A stretch of DNA of 64,000 nt from Cephalotus follicularis (GCA_001972305.1 BDDD01002033.1:1-64000); one strand, 5' to 3'; counted from the stretch's first letter, positions 21,060 to 33,298 are shown. A program made the numbers and translations. The notes: generated from the sequence alone by a model not told the origin.

Positions 21060-22400
21060 AGAGTTTTTACCCTTTCACAGACAGAGGTTCCGGAGTCTAC
21101 CTCAGTCATTGGAGGTACACTGTATATTTATGATTTTTCTGCTAAAGTGTTGATGGACCCTGGAGCATCACATTCTTTTATTTCTTCACAATTTGCATCA
21201 CACTTAGATGTAACACCAGACTGTATGCCATATACCTTGGATGTGAGCACACCTGCCAGAGTTTCCATGTATACAGATACCGTATATAGGGGTTGTGAGA
21301 TGTCTATGGCAGGCATTTCCTTGTATGCGGATTTGATAGTATTGCCCATCCGCGTTTTTGATGTTATTTTAGGGATGGATTGGCTGTCAGCACATCATGC
21401 TTACATGGACTGCTACAGCAAGACGGTTGATTTTCGTCTGCCCGATGGTACCGTTTTCAAGTTTAAGGGAGACAAGGGGTTTTCCACACTGGTTATATCC
21501 TTTATCCGTGCGTCAAGGTACCTCGAGAAAGGATGCGAGGGATATCTTGCTTATGTAATTGACCGGAGGAAGGAGAAGGGTTTGAGCCTGGAGGAGATCC
21601 CAGTGGTGTGTGAATTTTCAGATGTATTTCCTGATGACTTGGGATCTTTGCCACCAAAGAGGAATATGGAGTTTGTTATTGATCTTATACCAGGTACAGC
21701 TCCTATTTCTAAAGCACCGTATAGAATGGATCCTGCAGAATTGAAGGAATTGAAATTGCAGTTACAAGACCTGATCGATAAGGGTTTTATTCGGCCCAGT
21801 GTTTCTCCGTGGGGTGCACCTGTACTGTTTGTCAAGAAGAAAGACGGGTCAACGAGGCTCTGCATTGACTATAGAATGTTAAACAAGGCAACTATCAAGA
21901 ACAAGTATCCTTTACCTCACATCGAGGATTTGTTTGACCAGTTGCAAGGGGCGAGAGTATTCTCGAAGCTTGATTTGAGGTCAGGCTATCACCAGTTGAG
22001 GGTGAGGGAAGGAGATATTGGGAAGACTGCTTTCCGGACAAGGTATGGTCACTACGAGTTCCTTGCAATGCCTTTTGGTGTTACCAATGCACCGACTGCG
22101 TTCATGTCATTGATGAACGATGTGTTTCGACCGTACCTGGACCAATTCGTCGTTGTGTTTATTGACGACATACTAGTATACTCGAGGAGTGAGGAGGAGC
22201 ATGCTTGCCATCTGAGGTTGGTTTTGCAGATTCTCCGAGAACAGTAGCTGTATGCCAAATTCAGTAAGTGTGAGTTTTGGCTTGACCGTGTGATCTTCCG
22301 TGGTCACATTGTATTTGGAGAGGGTTTGGCGGTAGATCCGTCAAAGACAGAGGTGGTACAAGATTGACCACAGCCAAAGAACATGACGGAGGTATGCAGT
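21060..22400 (+). pseudogene. Element C protease and reverse transcriptase
   Basis: Protease: the motif [11 protein letters not shown] near 21150 and ILGMDWLS near 21370. The linker contains GYLAYVID and [12 protein letters not shown] runs from about 21780 with [48 protein letters not shown] and [12 protein letters not shown], and FIDDILVYS at about 22158-22184, the catalytic YIDD-type box. Family: Tekay chromovirus. Mostly open over this stretch. Confidence 0.95.
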
Positions 22401-23162
22401 TTCCTTGGCTTGGCAGGCTATTACAGAAGGTTTATCCAAAACTTTTCAAGGATAGCCGAGCCCTTGACTAGACTGACCCAGAAGACCACCTTGTTTGTCT
22501 GGGATAAAGATTGTGAAGCTAGTTTCCATGAAATGAAGGATCGGTTGGTTTTCGCTCCTATCTTGGCATTACCCGAGGGTAATGAGGGCTTTGCAGTCTA
22601 TAGTGATGCATCAGGAAAAGGCTTGGGCTGCGTGCTAATGCAGCGAGGAAGGGTGATCGCTTACGCTTCGCGGAAGCTGAAGCCGTATGAAGAAAACTAC
22701 CTGACTCACGATCTTGAACTGGCAGCTATTATCTTTGCTCTTCAGAAATGGAGACACTACTTGTATGGAACTCAGTTTGAGATCTTTACCGATCACAAGA
22801 GTTTGAGGTACCTGTTTTGTCAGGACACACTGAACATGAGACAGCGCAGATGGGTAGAGTTCTTTAATGATTATGACTGCAGTATCCAGTACCACCCGGG
22901 GAAAGCGAATGTAGTCGCTGATGCCTTGAGCTGCAAGGCTATGGTTGCCAGTACGATGGTGTCGCAATGGAAGATGTTAGAAGACTTCCAAGAGTGGTCT
23001 CTGTTTAATCAGGCACCGGGGATCTTCGTGGCCGACATGAGGGTCCAGCCAGTGTTACTGGACCACATCAGGATGCACAACCACATGATCCGGAGTTGCA
23101 ACGAATTCAGGAGAACCTGGACTCGGAATCTGATTTTTGAGTACATGCTGATGGTCTTCTGA
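22400..23162 (+). pseudogene. Element C RNase H
   Basis: Connection [23 protein letters not shown] (first part), then RNase H with [55 protein letters not shown] and [15 protein letters not shown]. It removes the RNA strand of the hybrid during reverse transcription. The segment after 22960 is the linker to integrase. Confidence 0.92.
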
Positions 23163-24241
23163 GATATCGGGGACGTGTGTGTCTCTCAGATGAACCAGGG
23201 TTGAAGAATGAGTTGCTTCGCGAGGCTCATAAATCTTTGTACAGTATTCATCCTGGTAGCACTAAAATGTACCAAGATATGAAGAAGACTTACAGGTGGC
23301 ATGGCATGAAGCGCCAAATTTCAGAATATGTCGTGAAGTGTTTGACTTGCCAGAGGGTCAAGGCCGAACACCAGTGACCGGCAAGACTGTTGCAGTCATT
23401 ACCAGAGGCAGAGTGGAAATGGGAACACATTACGATGGACTTTGTTTCTGGATTTCCACTGACTAGGCATCGTCATAATGCAGTGTGGGTTATTGTTGAT
23501 AGACTCACCAAATCAGCACACTTTTTGCCTACACATGTCACCGATTCAGCGAGCAAGTTGGCTCGATTATATGTGAAGGAGATTGTGAGACTACACGGTG
23601 TTCCAGTGAGCATCGTTTGTGATAGGGATTCAATCTTCACTTCCAACTTCTGGAAGAGATTTCAGACAGCCTTCGGAACGAGATTGAATCTCAGTACTGC
23701 TTTTCACCCTCAGACCGATGGGCAGTCTGAGCGTACCATCCAGACCTTGGAGGATATGCTACGGGCATGCATTATTGATTTTTCCGGTACTTGGGAGGAT
23801 CACATTCCTTTGATAGAATTCTCTTATAATAACAGCTACCATTCTAGTATCGGCATGGCACCGTTTGAAGCACTGTATGGGAGGAAGTGCAGATTTCCCA
23901 TCTGTTGGGACGAGGTTGGTGAACGACCATTGCTTGGGTCGTATTTGGTGGAGGAGACTTCAGAGAAAGTCAAGTTCATCAAGGAGAAGTTGCTAGCGGC
24001 ACAGTGTCAGCAAAAGAGCTATGTCGACAGTGTGAAGAGAAGGCCTTTAACCTTCAATGTTGGAGATCACGTGTTTTTGAAGGTATCTCCGTGGAAAGGG
24101 GTGCAAAGATTCGGAAAGAAGGGCAAGCTGGCGCGATGCTATATTGGTCCTTTTGAGATTCGGGAGAGGGTTGGGGAGGTAGCTTATCAGCTAGCCTTGC
24201 CTCCTACTTTGTCGAGTGTACATGATGTCTTCCATGTATAG
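23163..24241 (+). pseudogene. Element C integrase
   Basis: Zinc-binding start with HKSLYSIHPGSTKMYQD and CLTCQRVKAEHQ (about 23230-23375). The core has WEHITMDFVSGFP, VSIVCDRDSIFTS and AFHPQTDGQSERTIQTLEDML, i.e. the D, D and E positions. The GPFEIRERVGEVAYQLALP stretch near 24150-24205 is the usual C-terminal end of Gypsy integrases. Confidence 0.93.
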
Positions 24242-24475
24242 ATGCTACTAGGTTACATCCGAGATCCATCACATGTCTTGGATTACGACTCGGTTACGGT
24301 GAAGGATGATCTTTCCTGCGAGGAGTCACCTGTGAGAATCTTGGATTGGAAGACACAAGTATTGAGGAACCGGACTATTCCAATGGTGAAGGTTCAGTGG
24401 CAGTTTCATCAGCCGGATGAAGCGACTTGGGAACGTGAGGATGACATCCGAGAACGTTACCCGTATTTGTTTTAG
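24242..24475 (+). pseudogene. Element C chromodomain-like integrase tail
   Basis: The tail reads VRILDWKTQVLRNRTIPMVK, then VQWQFHQPDEATWERE and DIRERYPYLF. WxxxxxxEATWE is the hallmark of plant chromovirus integrase tails, thought to steer insertion to chromatin marked by histone methylation. It ends just before the purine tract. Confidence 0.85.
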
Positions 24476-24506
24476 TATTGTGTTAATTTCGAGGATGAAA
24501 TTTCTT

Positions 24507-24520
24507 GAAGGAGGGGTGGA
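24507..24520 (+). other. Polypurine tract of C
   Basis: GAAGGAGGGGTGGA directly before the 3' LTR TGTAACGCC. Confidence 0.9.
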
Positions 24521-24692
24521 TGTAACGCCCTGTATTTTTCTTTTTGTAATATTTCGTCCTAAGATGTAATCTTACGTTGAATTAATGAAAATGTTTGAGA
24601 TTTCAACCTCAAAGATGGTACCAAACCCTAATTATTGTTTTGGGGAAAGAAATGTGCATGATAAACCAAAAACGGCACAGTTTTGGGGCAAA

Positions 24693-24844
24693 CGCGTCAA
24701 TGTCTTTGGAAAGACGTCAACGCCTATGGGAGCAAAGGCGTACGTGAATGCATGTACATGCACGTCGATGTAGGCAAAGACATCGACCCCCACGTATAAA
24801 AAGGGAAAAGACATCGACGTCTATGGAAGACGTCGACGTCTTTT
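24693..24844 (+). repeat. Word cluster 1 in 3' LTR of C
   Basis: Counterpart of 17183-17335. Here some words have ACGTCAACGCC and GCGTCAATG where the 5' copy has TCGACG, i.e. CpG to CpA changes. Confidence 0.8.
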
Positions 24845-25603
24845 AAAAGAATGTCAGTCACGTTATGAACTGACAGAGTAACATGCAAGAGGGAAGGAAT
24901 TAGAATCCTTACAGGCGCCTTGAGGCACGGGAAGGAGACGTGTTGATCATACACAATGGCCTCCTGACCTGCATGACTGAAGAAGGGTGAAGTAGGTAAC
25001 AAGTGTTACCATGCATGCATCCAGCAAAAGAAAAACATGAGAAGAAAACAAAAGGGAATGCAGAGTTATGGGAAAGAGGGAGAGAACACGAGAGTGTTCA
25101 TTGAATGCAAGGAGAAAGAGGATGGGGGAGCAATCTGCATAAGAACAACCCCATCACCACCTCTCTCTCTCATTTAAAACACCAAAGGAAAGGAAGAGAA
25201 GGGAACCAGTAAGTGGGAGAAAGAGAGAAACACCATTGTTGAGCTTAATTGGAGCTAGAGAATTGGAGCTCGTGGATTGCAGTTGCTGAGAGGATCTTGG
25301 AGCTGCTGTGGCCAGAACCTTGGAACTCAAAGAGGTGGACTTTCCAGTTCCTAACTTGGAACAACAAGGTAGGGGAAAGTGATGATTCTTATACATGCTT
25401 TTTGAGTTCAAAGATAATGAATGCCATTGTTGAATTGCATGTTAATGGGTGATTTGTAATCTCTGGACTTCTGTGATGATTACTGTGAAATACGGAGTAA
25501 CCATGCATGTGTGATTACATGAATATGTGAACTGGCTGTGTAAAGGATGGATTTGATAATGGCTTGGTGTGTTAAAACTGTGGAGAAAACATTCTGGGTT
25601 GGA

Positions 25604-25776
25604 TAGACATCGACGTCTACATAAAGACGTCGATGCCTTTGTGTGAAAATGTGAAAGACATCGATGCTTGAGTAAAGACATCGATGCCTTTTCTGGGCAT
25701 TATAGAACAGTAATGTTATGCCTTCGTGTGTGAATGCGAAAGACATCGATGTCTTTTGGAAGACATCGACGCCTTT
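25604..25776 (+). repeat. Word cluster 2 in 3' LTR of C
   Basis: Counterpart of 18094-18266; words nearly unchanged. Confidence 0.8.
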
Positions 25777-25991
25777 TCTGGGTATTGCAGAACAGTAGTG
25801 TTTACTGTTGTTGTGAACAGCCCTTGGTGATTGCATGTTTTATTCATGAAATGATGTTCTGGTTATGTTCCATGTTAACCAGTAGCTTTCCTTACACGTT
25901 GAGAGAGTGAGATTCTTTTATACGAAGGATTAAAGGGCCGGATTCTACCCTCTAGAATCAAGTTTCGCAAACTGATACTCCCTGGTATCAT

Positions 25992-26120
25992 AAAGACATC
26001 GACGTCTTTGGAACGACATCGATGTCTTTGGTCCAAAAAAGCCTGGGAATAACTGCACGTAATGTTGGCGCCTTAGGGTAAAAGTCGTCGACGCCTTTGG
26101 CATAAACATCGACGCTTATC
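25992..26120 (+). repeat. Word cluster 3 in 3' LTR of C
   Basis: Counterpart of 18482-18610. It includes GTCGTCGACGCC and ACATCGACGCTTAT, slightly different from the 5' copy. Confidence 0.8.
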
Positions 26121-27313
26121 CCTATGTTTGGAAGAATTTCACTCGAATGGGACCCGTTAGACACGAAACGACTCTAGAAACGACCCAAGATGCATTCTGA
26201 GCATATGTTTGCATTATTACTGTGAATTGCATTATGGTTGATTTCAAAAAGTGTTAACCATTTTGAAAAGCTTGTATGATTATTATAATCATTATTGTAC
26301 GAAAATGTATATTTGTCAACATATGAATATATATATTTTTGAAATGATTGGGGAAAGTATTTTCCAAAGACAGAGAAATGTTTTAAAGGATTGGTTACAC
26401 AATTCAAATGTATTGTTTTAGGTTTTATAACTTATTACAATCTGAAAACGGAGTTTTATGTTTTAAATAAACATATTTGATCAAGTAATTATATATATTT
26501 GCTTGACCTGTACTGTACGGTGTTTGTGCTTGTTGATTATTGGCCGCTGTGCTAATAACCTGTTGATTGTTTAGCCGTCGTGCTAAGCAACATGTACGGA
26601 GGACTTGCTTCAAACCGTTCGCAAACGGGGATTGGAGTAAGAGTGCGTGACGTTGGGGCCAGGAGGTGGCGACGGTCATGACGACTTGTTTGTCTGGTTC
26701 CCTTTTGGGGACATACTTGCTACTTGTGTTGATATAGCCTTATGAGGTTATATCTGTATTGTGAACATCCATATATGTATACATGTATATACTGTGATAT
26801 ATATATACTGCGATATATATACTGTACTGCATCATAATGCATTCATTCATGTTGCTCATTATCATATACCTCGAACTGTATTTATGAGTCTTTTCACTTA
26901 CCCGAGTGAGGACAAAGGCTAACCCCTACTGTAACAGATTGATGGTGTGAGGCTTGATATGGAGCAGCGCAAGGAGACTTAAGGAGAAGACTGAGTTGTT
27001 CTCATATTGTTATGTATTGGATTTTGGAACAATGACTTTTGGATGATTGTAACACATTTTATTTTATGTTATTTCGTATTGTATTATCATGCTCCATTTG
27101 TGGGCGATCAACAATGTTGTTGGGCTTTATATGAACTTTGTGGGTATCACGTAGTATGGGATGCGTGATACATATTTATATTCAGCTTATTTCATGTTAT
27201 TGCTTCCGCTATTAAAGGTTTTTATTTTATGGATTATTGCATAAGCTGAGTTATTTTGTGTTGATTGCCTTACCGCTTTAATGTTGACCTCTTGGACAAA
27301 TGGGGGCGTGACA

Positions 27314-27318
27314 TCCCG
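27314..27318 (+). repeat. Target site duplication of element C (right)
   Basis: TCCCG, one base different from CCCCG at 17006-17010. Element B resumes here. Confidence 0.75.
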
Positions 27319-28990
27319 TTTCTCAGCCAATTGATAAAGGGAGTCATCCAGTTTGGCTCCTGAGGTAGATCTATGTCCATCACATCTTCTTCAAAGATGG
27401 TAGGCCTGTCCAGGTAGTCTACTAGCACGGTTTGACTTTTCTCTAGCTCCTCCGCCGTTGCTAGTTTTGATAACTGATATGCTCGGGCGTTATCGGCTTT
27501 GGGTACTTTCAAAACTCTTAGGAACTTAACAACTAACTTCATACCTTGAAAGTGGGACAAGTATTTTAGCATTGTGTCTTCTCGAGCTTCATATTCTCCA
27601 TTTGCTAGACCAACCACAAGCTGAGAATCACTGGAGGCCTCTATCTTCTGCACCTCCAAGTGCTTTGCGATTGTCAGCCTAGCTACCAGAGCTTCCCACT
27701 CAGCTTCGTTGTTTGTAGCTTTAAATTTGAACCTCAGAGCATACTCCACCGTCCAACCATCTGGGCTTGTCAATACCAACCCCGCTCCACTGCCAGTGAT
27801 GCAGGAAGACCCATCCACTGACAATTTCCATATCCCCTTCTCGCTCTTGGAAGGGTTCTCCTCCATACACTCCGTAGGTGTATTATCTCGAACAAAGTCG
27901 GCCAGTACCTGTGATTTAATTGCTGGTCTGGCTTCGAACTTCACATCATACTCGCCTAGCTTGACTGACCACTTGATTAGTCTGCCCGAGGTGTTAGGCT
28001 TTGCAAGAACTTGTTTAAGCAGTTTGTTAGTTAGAACCCTGATTGTATGGGCTTGGAAATATGGCCTCAATTTTCTGGCCGAGATGATCAAAGCATATGC
28101 AAATTTCTCGACCTCAGGGTACCTTCCTTCAGCATCATTCAACGCCTTGCTCACATAGTACACCGGCTTTTGAATTTTTTCCTCTTCTCTGACTAGCACC
28201 ACACTCACTACGCCCGAGGTGGTCGGAAGGTACAAATACAAGTCTTCCCCATCCTTAGGTTTTGAGATCAGAGGAGGGGAAGCCAGGTATTCCTTCAACT
28301 TGTCGAAGGCTGCTTGATAGTCGTCAGACCAAGAAAACCCCCTGGGATCCCTGAGTATTTTGAAGAAAGAAAGGTATTTTTCTGCTGACTTCGATAGAAA
28401 CCTGCTCAGGGCTGCTATTTTCCCATTCAACCTCTGCACGTCCCTGATGGTTTGAGGAGGCCTCATGCTTTGAATCACTGAAATCTTCTCCGGATTGGCC
28501 TCTATTCCTCTCCTAGAGACCATAAATCCAAGGAACTTGCCGGAGGTGACCCCAAATGTACACTTGGACGAATTGAGTTTCATGTTGTATCTCCTCAGCA
28601 CCTCGAATGTTTCCTCCAAGTCTTTTATGTGGGGGCTCCTGGCTGGGGTCTTGACGAGCATGTCGTCGATGTATACCTCCATATTTTTCCCAATCTGAGG
28701 CTCAAAAATTTTATTCACCAGACGTTGGTAGGTGGCCCCAGTATTCTTCAGGCCGAAGGGCATAACCCTATAACAATACATTCCTCGGTCCGTGATGAAA
28801 GCTGTCTTGTTCTCGTCGGGCCCGTACATGGGAATTTGATTGTATCCCGAGTAGGCATCCAAGAAGCTCAACATTCTGTAGCTCGATGTCGCGTCTACCA
28901 ACTGATCTATCTTTGGAAGAGGGAAGTGATCCTTTGGGCAAGCTTTGTTAAGGTCGGTGAAGTCGATACACATCCTCCACTTGCCATTTG
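27319..28990 (-). pseudogene. Element B reverse transcriptase, RNase H and second (archaeal-type) RNase H
   Basis: Long minus-strand frame. RT: DFTDLNKACPKDHFPLP, FLDAYSGYNQIPM, MPFGLKNTGATYQRLV and YIDDMLVKT at 28673-28647. The first RNase H-type domain is about 28241-27894 (LYLYLPTTSG, KPVYYVSKAL, YFQAHTIRVLT, QVLADF). A second RNase H at about 27827-27446 has LSVDGSSCITGSGAGLVL, TNNEAEWEAL and SSDSQLVVG, the Asp-Glu-Asp set of the archaeal/plant-type enzyme. Two RNase H domains in tandem are a known mark of the plant Tat lineage. Continuous over this stretch; element C follows at the left. Confidence 0.93.
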
Positions 28991-29430
28991 CTTTTTTTTT
29001 CTAGCACTGGGTTCGCCAGCCAGTATGAGTAGTGCACTTCCCTTATGAACCCTGCCTGTAATAGCTTGCTCACCTCCTCTGCTATTGCATGCTGCCTCTC
29101 TGGGGCAAACTTCCTCTTCTTTTGCCTGGTCGGAGGCCTCATTGGGTCCACGCTTAGCTTGTGAACCATGACATTAGGGCTGATCCCAGGGACCTCCTCT
29201 GCTGACCAGGCAAACACGTCTTTGTTACTTCGGAGGAATGTTATTAATTCCCCCTTCTCCACCTCCCTCAGCTGTGAGCCAACTTGGAAAACTTGTTCAG
29301 TGTTGCCCTCATGCAAGGGCAGTTGGACCACGTCCTCAACAGGCTGGGGACGCTCAGGTTCCATGTCTCCCCTGAGCTCCATATTTGCTACAGTAAGCAC
29401 CTTGTCCTTCCCCTTGTCCATGATGGCAGT
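28991..29430 (-). pseudogene. Element B: start of reverse transcriptase
   Basis: Minus-strand translation has FLRSNKDVFAWSAEEVPGIS and ERQHAIAEEVSKLLQAGFIRE, then YWLANPVL, the N-terminal part of a Tat-type RT. It adjoins the frame at 28990. Confidence 0.9.
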
Positions 29431-29439
29431 TTTGTAGCA

Positions 29440-29990
29440 TTGCCTCGCTACCTATTGATCTCCTCTGACCTCCCCCATGCCAAACCTCATGGGGAACTTC
29501 ATCAACAAGTGTCTCGTAGTCACTATCGCCTCCAATAGGTTGAGCCCTGGTCGCCCTATTATCGCATTATACGGGCTTGGGGTATCAACCACCAGGAACG
29601 TCATCTCTACCTGAGTTTGACGTGGGGCTGTACCTACAACCACGGACAGGTCGATGGATCCCAGAGGATGGACCATCTCACCTACGAAGCAGACCAGTGG
29701 GGTCTTTACAGGCTTGAGCTGGTCTGCCGGTAGCCTCAGCTGATCGAATTCATGTTTGTATAGGATATCGGCCGAGCTGCCACTGTCAATGAGAATCCTC
29801 TTCATAGTGAAGAGAGCCACTTGAAGAGTTACCATCATTGGGTCATCATGAGGGAGTCGTAATCCCTCGTAATCCACCTCCGAGAAGGATATCGCCTCCT
29901 TGTTTCCACCTGTTCTCAGCCTTTTGCTGTGATGGACTTGTTGCACAGAAAGGGATTGTCTTCCGTAGGCTTTTCTCACATTTTTGTGGT
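29440..29990 (-). pseudogene. Element B protease
   Basis: Minus-strand translation has ILIDSGSSADILY (aspartic protease active site, DSG) with the downstream segment TPSPYNAIIGRPGLNLLEAI, equivalent to the ILG..L flap and core. Cleaves the Gag-Pol chain. Typical of Tat/Athila elements. Confidence 0.88.
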
Positions 29991-30063
29991 CGCCACCAGA
30001 CGCGGCCCCCCCAGAGATGGTGTGGATGACACCTCTGGGTTCTTGCTATTGCTGCTCCTCTTG

Positions 30064-31770
30064 CTACCGAGGAGCCACTTCTCTTCGTTGCTCCCTTCTT
30101 CCTTGGGGAGCATCCCTGTCAACATACTTGCGCAGGTGCCCCTTCTGAATCAGATCTTTGATCTGATTCTTCAACTGCCTGCACTCTTCAGTGTCGTGAC
30201 CATGGTCATGATGGTAGCGGTAGTATTTTTCTGTGTTCCTCTTCTCGGCAGGTGACCTCATCTTCTCTAGCCACTGGATGGGGACCTTGTCTTGTTCCAT
30301 TGTAAGTATTCTAGTGCGCGTGTCCAGGAGGGGGGCAAAGTGGTTGTAGGACGGGATTGGTGTCCCTCCTCTGGATGAGCTCTCTCGTCTGGAGAGTTTA
30401 TGTCTAAGGTCTTCCTTGGACAAGTCTGGCCTTTCCTTCCTCTTCTCTCTCCTATCGGGAGCATTTCGTGAATGCCCCCATTTCTCCTCCTGATGGCCTG
30501 ACCAGGGCGTCTTTTGTTTCCTGGCAGCCATCTCTTCCTCGGCATTAACATATCTCTCTACTCTCCTTAGCAGGTCTGCCATGTCCTTGGCCAATTTCTT
30601 TAGAAGAGAGAAAGTGAAGGACGAGTTGCTCCTCAGCCCGTTATTCAAGGCTGTCATAGCGAAGGATGGCTCCAGATCCTTCACTGTGAGAGATTCCCTA
30701 TTGAATCTGGTGAGGTAATCTCTCAGCGACTCATCTTTTCCTTGCACCACATTAATCAAGTGGGTGGAATTCCTCCTCTGCGTAGTACTGTTGAGGAACT
30801 TGGTTACGAACAGTTCCGTAAACTGGTCGAAGTTCTCCACCGAATTCTTCGCCAAGGTAAAATACCACGACTGGGCAGCTCCAGTCAGTGTCGCTGGGAA
30901 TCCTCGGCAGAGCGTGGCGTCCGAGGCCTGGTACATCCATATGGCTTGAATGTAAGAGCACACATGTTGGATGGGATCCGTGGACCCGTCATATTTGTCA
31001 AGGCTTGGGAAGCGAAATCCGCTAGGAACACCCTCTGCCATGATCTCGGATGTGAAGGGGTGGGCGCTGATGTTATGCACCTCGGACAGATGTCCCCTCC
31101 CCTGTTCTGCTCCTCGGAACTTTCTTTCCAGTTCAGCAAGCTTTCTGTTCATTGCTTGCTCCACGTCTTCTATGTTCCTAGCCTTGCTGGAGACACGTGA
31201 CCCTCCAGCCACTGTGGCTGTGGGATCGACCCTGCTTCCTTGGGCGGTACCAGCTCTGCACGGTGCATTGGAACGCACTTGCACCACTTCTTCTCCTCAG
31301 ACCTCCTCCCGAGGATCCAAATCCATGGTGTGATGTTCACGGTGTGCTCTCATGGGATCGTTGGGCTGATCCCGGGCAGTTGAGGATTCTGCCCTCTGAG
31401 ATGCATTGATCTCAGGTCTCCTCCCTAGGGGAATATTATCCCCTGACCATCTTGGGGGATGTGGGTCTCCCCTTGACGGGTTTCGCTTGGTACCTCGTGG
31501 GTACCGTGTCTCTACCCCTGGTCTGCTAGGACCAGACACTCCTCGGACCACTTGGGGGATAGGTCTGGCTTGCTGTTGTTGGTTGTCCAGAGTAGTGACC
31601 AACAAATCAGTGATACGCTCCATTCCCTGGAGGAATTGATTGAGCTACTCCCCTGTGACGGGGGCTTGTTCTTGGGCCACCGTTTGGACAGCTGCTGGAA
31701 GAGGAGCTGTAACCTTCTGTTGCTGACTGCCTGTGGCTCCAAGCTGGTTATTGTTCTTTCTTGGAGGCAT
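30064..31770 (-). pseudogene. Element B gag
   Basis: The likely start is MPPRKNNNQ at 31770, just inside the primer site. The core (31287-30064) has FPSLDKYDGSTDPIQHVCSY, GAAQSWYFTL, FDQFTELFVTKF and ESLRDYLTRFNRE. Near the end is YYRYHHDHGHDTEECRQLKN followed by LIQKGHLRKYV, the modified zinc-knuckle region typical of Tat gag. The region between 31290 and 31770 is Pro/Arg-rich and low in conservation. Broken in a few places. Confidence 0.88.
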
Positions 31771-31795
31771 GATTGTAGATAGCTTTTTGCTGCGT

Positions 31796-31813
31796 TTCCC
31801 ACAGACGGCGCCA
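31796..31813 (-). other. Primer binding site of element B
   Basis: On the minus strand TGGCGCCGTCTGTGGGAA follows the LTR end after a few bases. TGGCGCC-type sites are common in plant Tat/Athila elements. The exact tRNA cannot be named with certainty. Confidence 0.75.
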
Positions 31814-31816
31814 AAC

Positions 31817-32692
31817 TGTTGATACAGAATTTCTTCCCTCAACAGTACCCCACGTGTAAGGGCTTGATTTGTTTAGGGAAACGCGGTATAAGTGCTCCGA
31901 GATGAAAGTAGAAGATTGCTATGAGTGTTTTCCCTGCACAGAAGAGAAAACAAGTTGAAGGTCCAGGAGGTTGTTCTCCCGGGGACACTCCGACGCTCAA
32001 GTTAGGTCTTTGCACAGAGAAAACAAGGTTCTTTGAGAGTAAAAATGGCTGACCTGAGATATGTCTTTGATTCTTGTATTTATAGTGCTGGTTTGTAACT
32101 GTCTGAGCGTGAAATGCGGAGGTGATAGCTGTCCCCTAAGGAAATGCCGATGATATCGGGATTTCCCTTATCTCCACCTGATTTGTCGCTACTTTCCTGG
32201 CTGGTAGTTGACTGTACCTTATCTTCCATATTTGGAAGAGGTAATTCCCTGAAAAGTAGCCTAGTTTTATGGACTTGTCCCGCCGAGGGCGAGGAAGGGT
32301 AAATTCTCTTGGTATTTGTCCACTTCAAGGTCTTCGAGTTCCATGGCTTCTCCTAAGGCTGGCGCCTGGTACAGTAGGTCCTCAGCCAAGCTGCCAAGAA
32401 GGTATCTTATATAATGCAGTTGAGGGGAAAACCTTTGGCTTGGTCCTCGGCACCAGTGTTGGAAAGGAGGTCCTCGGCACTTATGCTGAGGAGGATGGAT
32501 TCTAAAACACCACTAGTGGGGAGTTCCTCGGCATTGATGCCGAGGATGATGTCTGTCTACTTCTCCTTCCAGGGCTTGATAAGCCTCCTCTGACTAATAT
32601 CCATGTAGACTTCAAGATCCTTAGACACTTGGCTATGTCTGCGTATGACACGTGTCATTCTTGGTATAATTTTAATTTTTCCCATATCAACT
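31817..32692 (-). repeat. 5' LTR of element B, about 0.88 kb
   Basis: On the plus strand it begins TGTTGATACAG and ends near CCCATATCAAC. The inverted ends TGTTGATA and TATCAAC(A) define it; the outermost base at the right differs. It contains several TCCTCGGC-type words (about 32380-32550). The right boundary is an inference because the partner LTR is outside the window. Confidence 0.65.
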
Positions 32693-33015
32693 TGATTACC
32701 ATATTGTCGTTTAATAAGCAATAAGTGCTAAGATCCGTTTCGAGGATATGCATAGAGGTGCCCCCTAAATATTCTCTGTGAGTTTAACTCCGTAGTTGTA
32801 AGAGTGCCTATGGAGTTTATCTTTGTAGACACCTGTAACCATCTTGTTGAATAATTATTTTTACTCGTATCATATGCCCCTATTTTCCGAACTCCTTTGT
32901 ATGCCTACCAAATGTTGGGAAGTATCTCTAGTATTACTCATCCCATAGACTGTGTTTATGATTCTTGAGAGATTCTCATAAGATATGTATTGATTGAAGC
33001 TTTCTGAGATAGTAG
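32693..33015. other. Unassigned background DNA, piece 1
   Basis: AT-rich, with no coding signal and no LTR match. It could be the flank of B or an unrecognised element. Bases 33011-33015 (AGTAG) are the left target duplication of S1. Confidence 0.4.
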
Positions 33016-33164
33016 TGTAATGACCGCAATTTCTATTCGTGTATATTGTACTCTTGATGAATAAAATATGCACTTACTTGAACTTTAATGTCCAATGGCT
33101 ATATGAATTTGTGACTATGGTTTAATTCAAGAAATAAACTTAAATAACCCAAAACCAGCCACCT

Positions 33165-33298
33165 ACAGCCGACTGTCACAGGGTAACAGTCGACTGCCTA
33201 GTTTATGGAGGAACAGCCGACTGTCACAGGGGAACAATCGACTGGTTGATGCGAGGAGTGGATAGTTGACTGCCAAGTGAATACAGTCGACTGGTAAG
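33165..33298 (+). repeat. ACAGTCGACTG word cluster 1 in S1
   Basis: Six words: CAGCCGACTGTCAC, AACAGTCGACTGCC, CAGCCGACTGTCAC, ACAATCGACTGG, ATAGTTGACTGCC and ACAGTCGACTGG, about 17-30 bases apart. Confidence 0.85.

Larger units (their letters stand above)
17011..27313 (+). mobile_element. Element C: Tekay/Del chromovirus, nearly full length
   Basis: Two LTRs of almost equal length (2792 and 2793 bp) and high similarity enclose gag, protease, RT, RNase H, integrase and a chromodomain-like tail in the order typical of chromoviruses. The initiator-Met primer site and purine tract are in place. All domains are recognisable, but the coding region is interrupted about ten times or fewer, so it is a fossil, though a fairly recent one. 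It is inserted in element B between RNase H and integrase. Confidence 0.95.
24521..27313 (+). repeat. 3' LTR of C, 2793 bp
   Basis: Matches the 5' LTR throughout, with scattered differences that cluster in the first 200 bases and in CpG words of the word clusters (24693-24844, 25604-25776, 25992-26120). Ends GGGGGCGTGACA followed by TCCCG. Confidence 0.95.
2907..32692 (-). mobile_element. Large Tat-type Ty3/Gypsy element B, nested with A and C
   Basis: Minus-strand element. From right to left it has an LTR (31817-32692), primer site, gag, protease, RT, RNase H, a second archaeal-type RNase H, integrase (cut by A), and a 3' region carrying an opposite-strand gene unit. Dual RNase H and an extra open frame beyond pol, in antisense, are known features of the plant Tat lineage (Grande, Retand and relatives). 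The left LTR is not in the window; the piece ends at 2906/2907 against LTR J. Two intact insertions (A, C) and roughly half a dozen smaller lesions in gag-pol make it a fossil. It must be older than A and C. Its own length without A and C is more than 10 kb. Confidence 0.85.
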
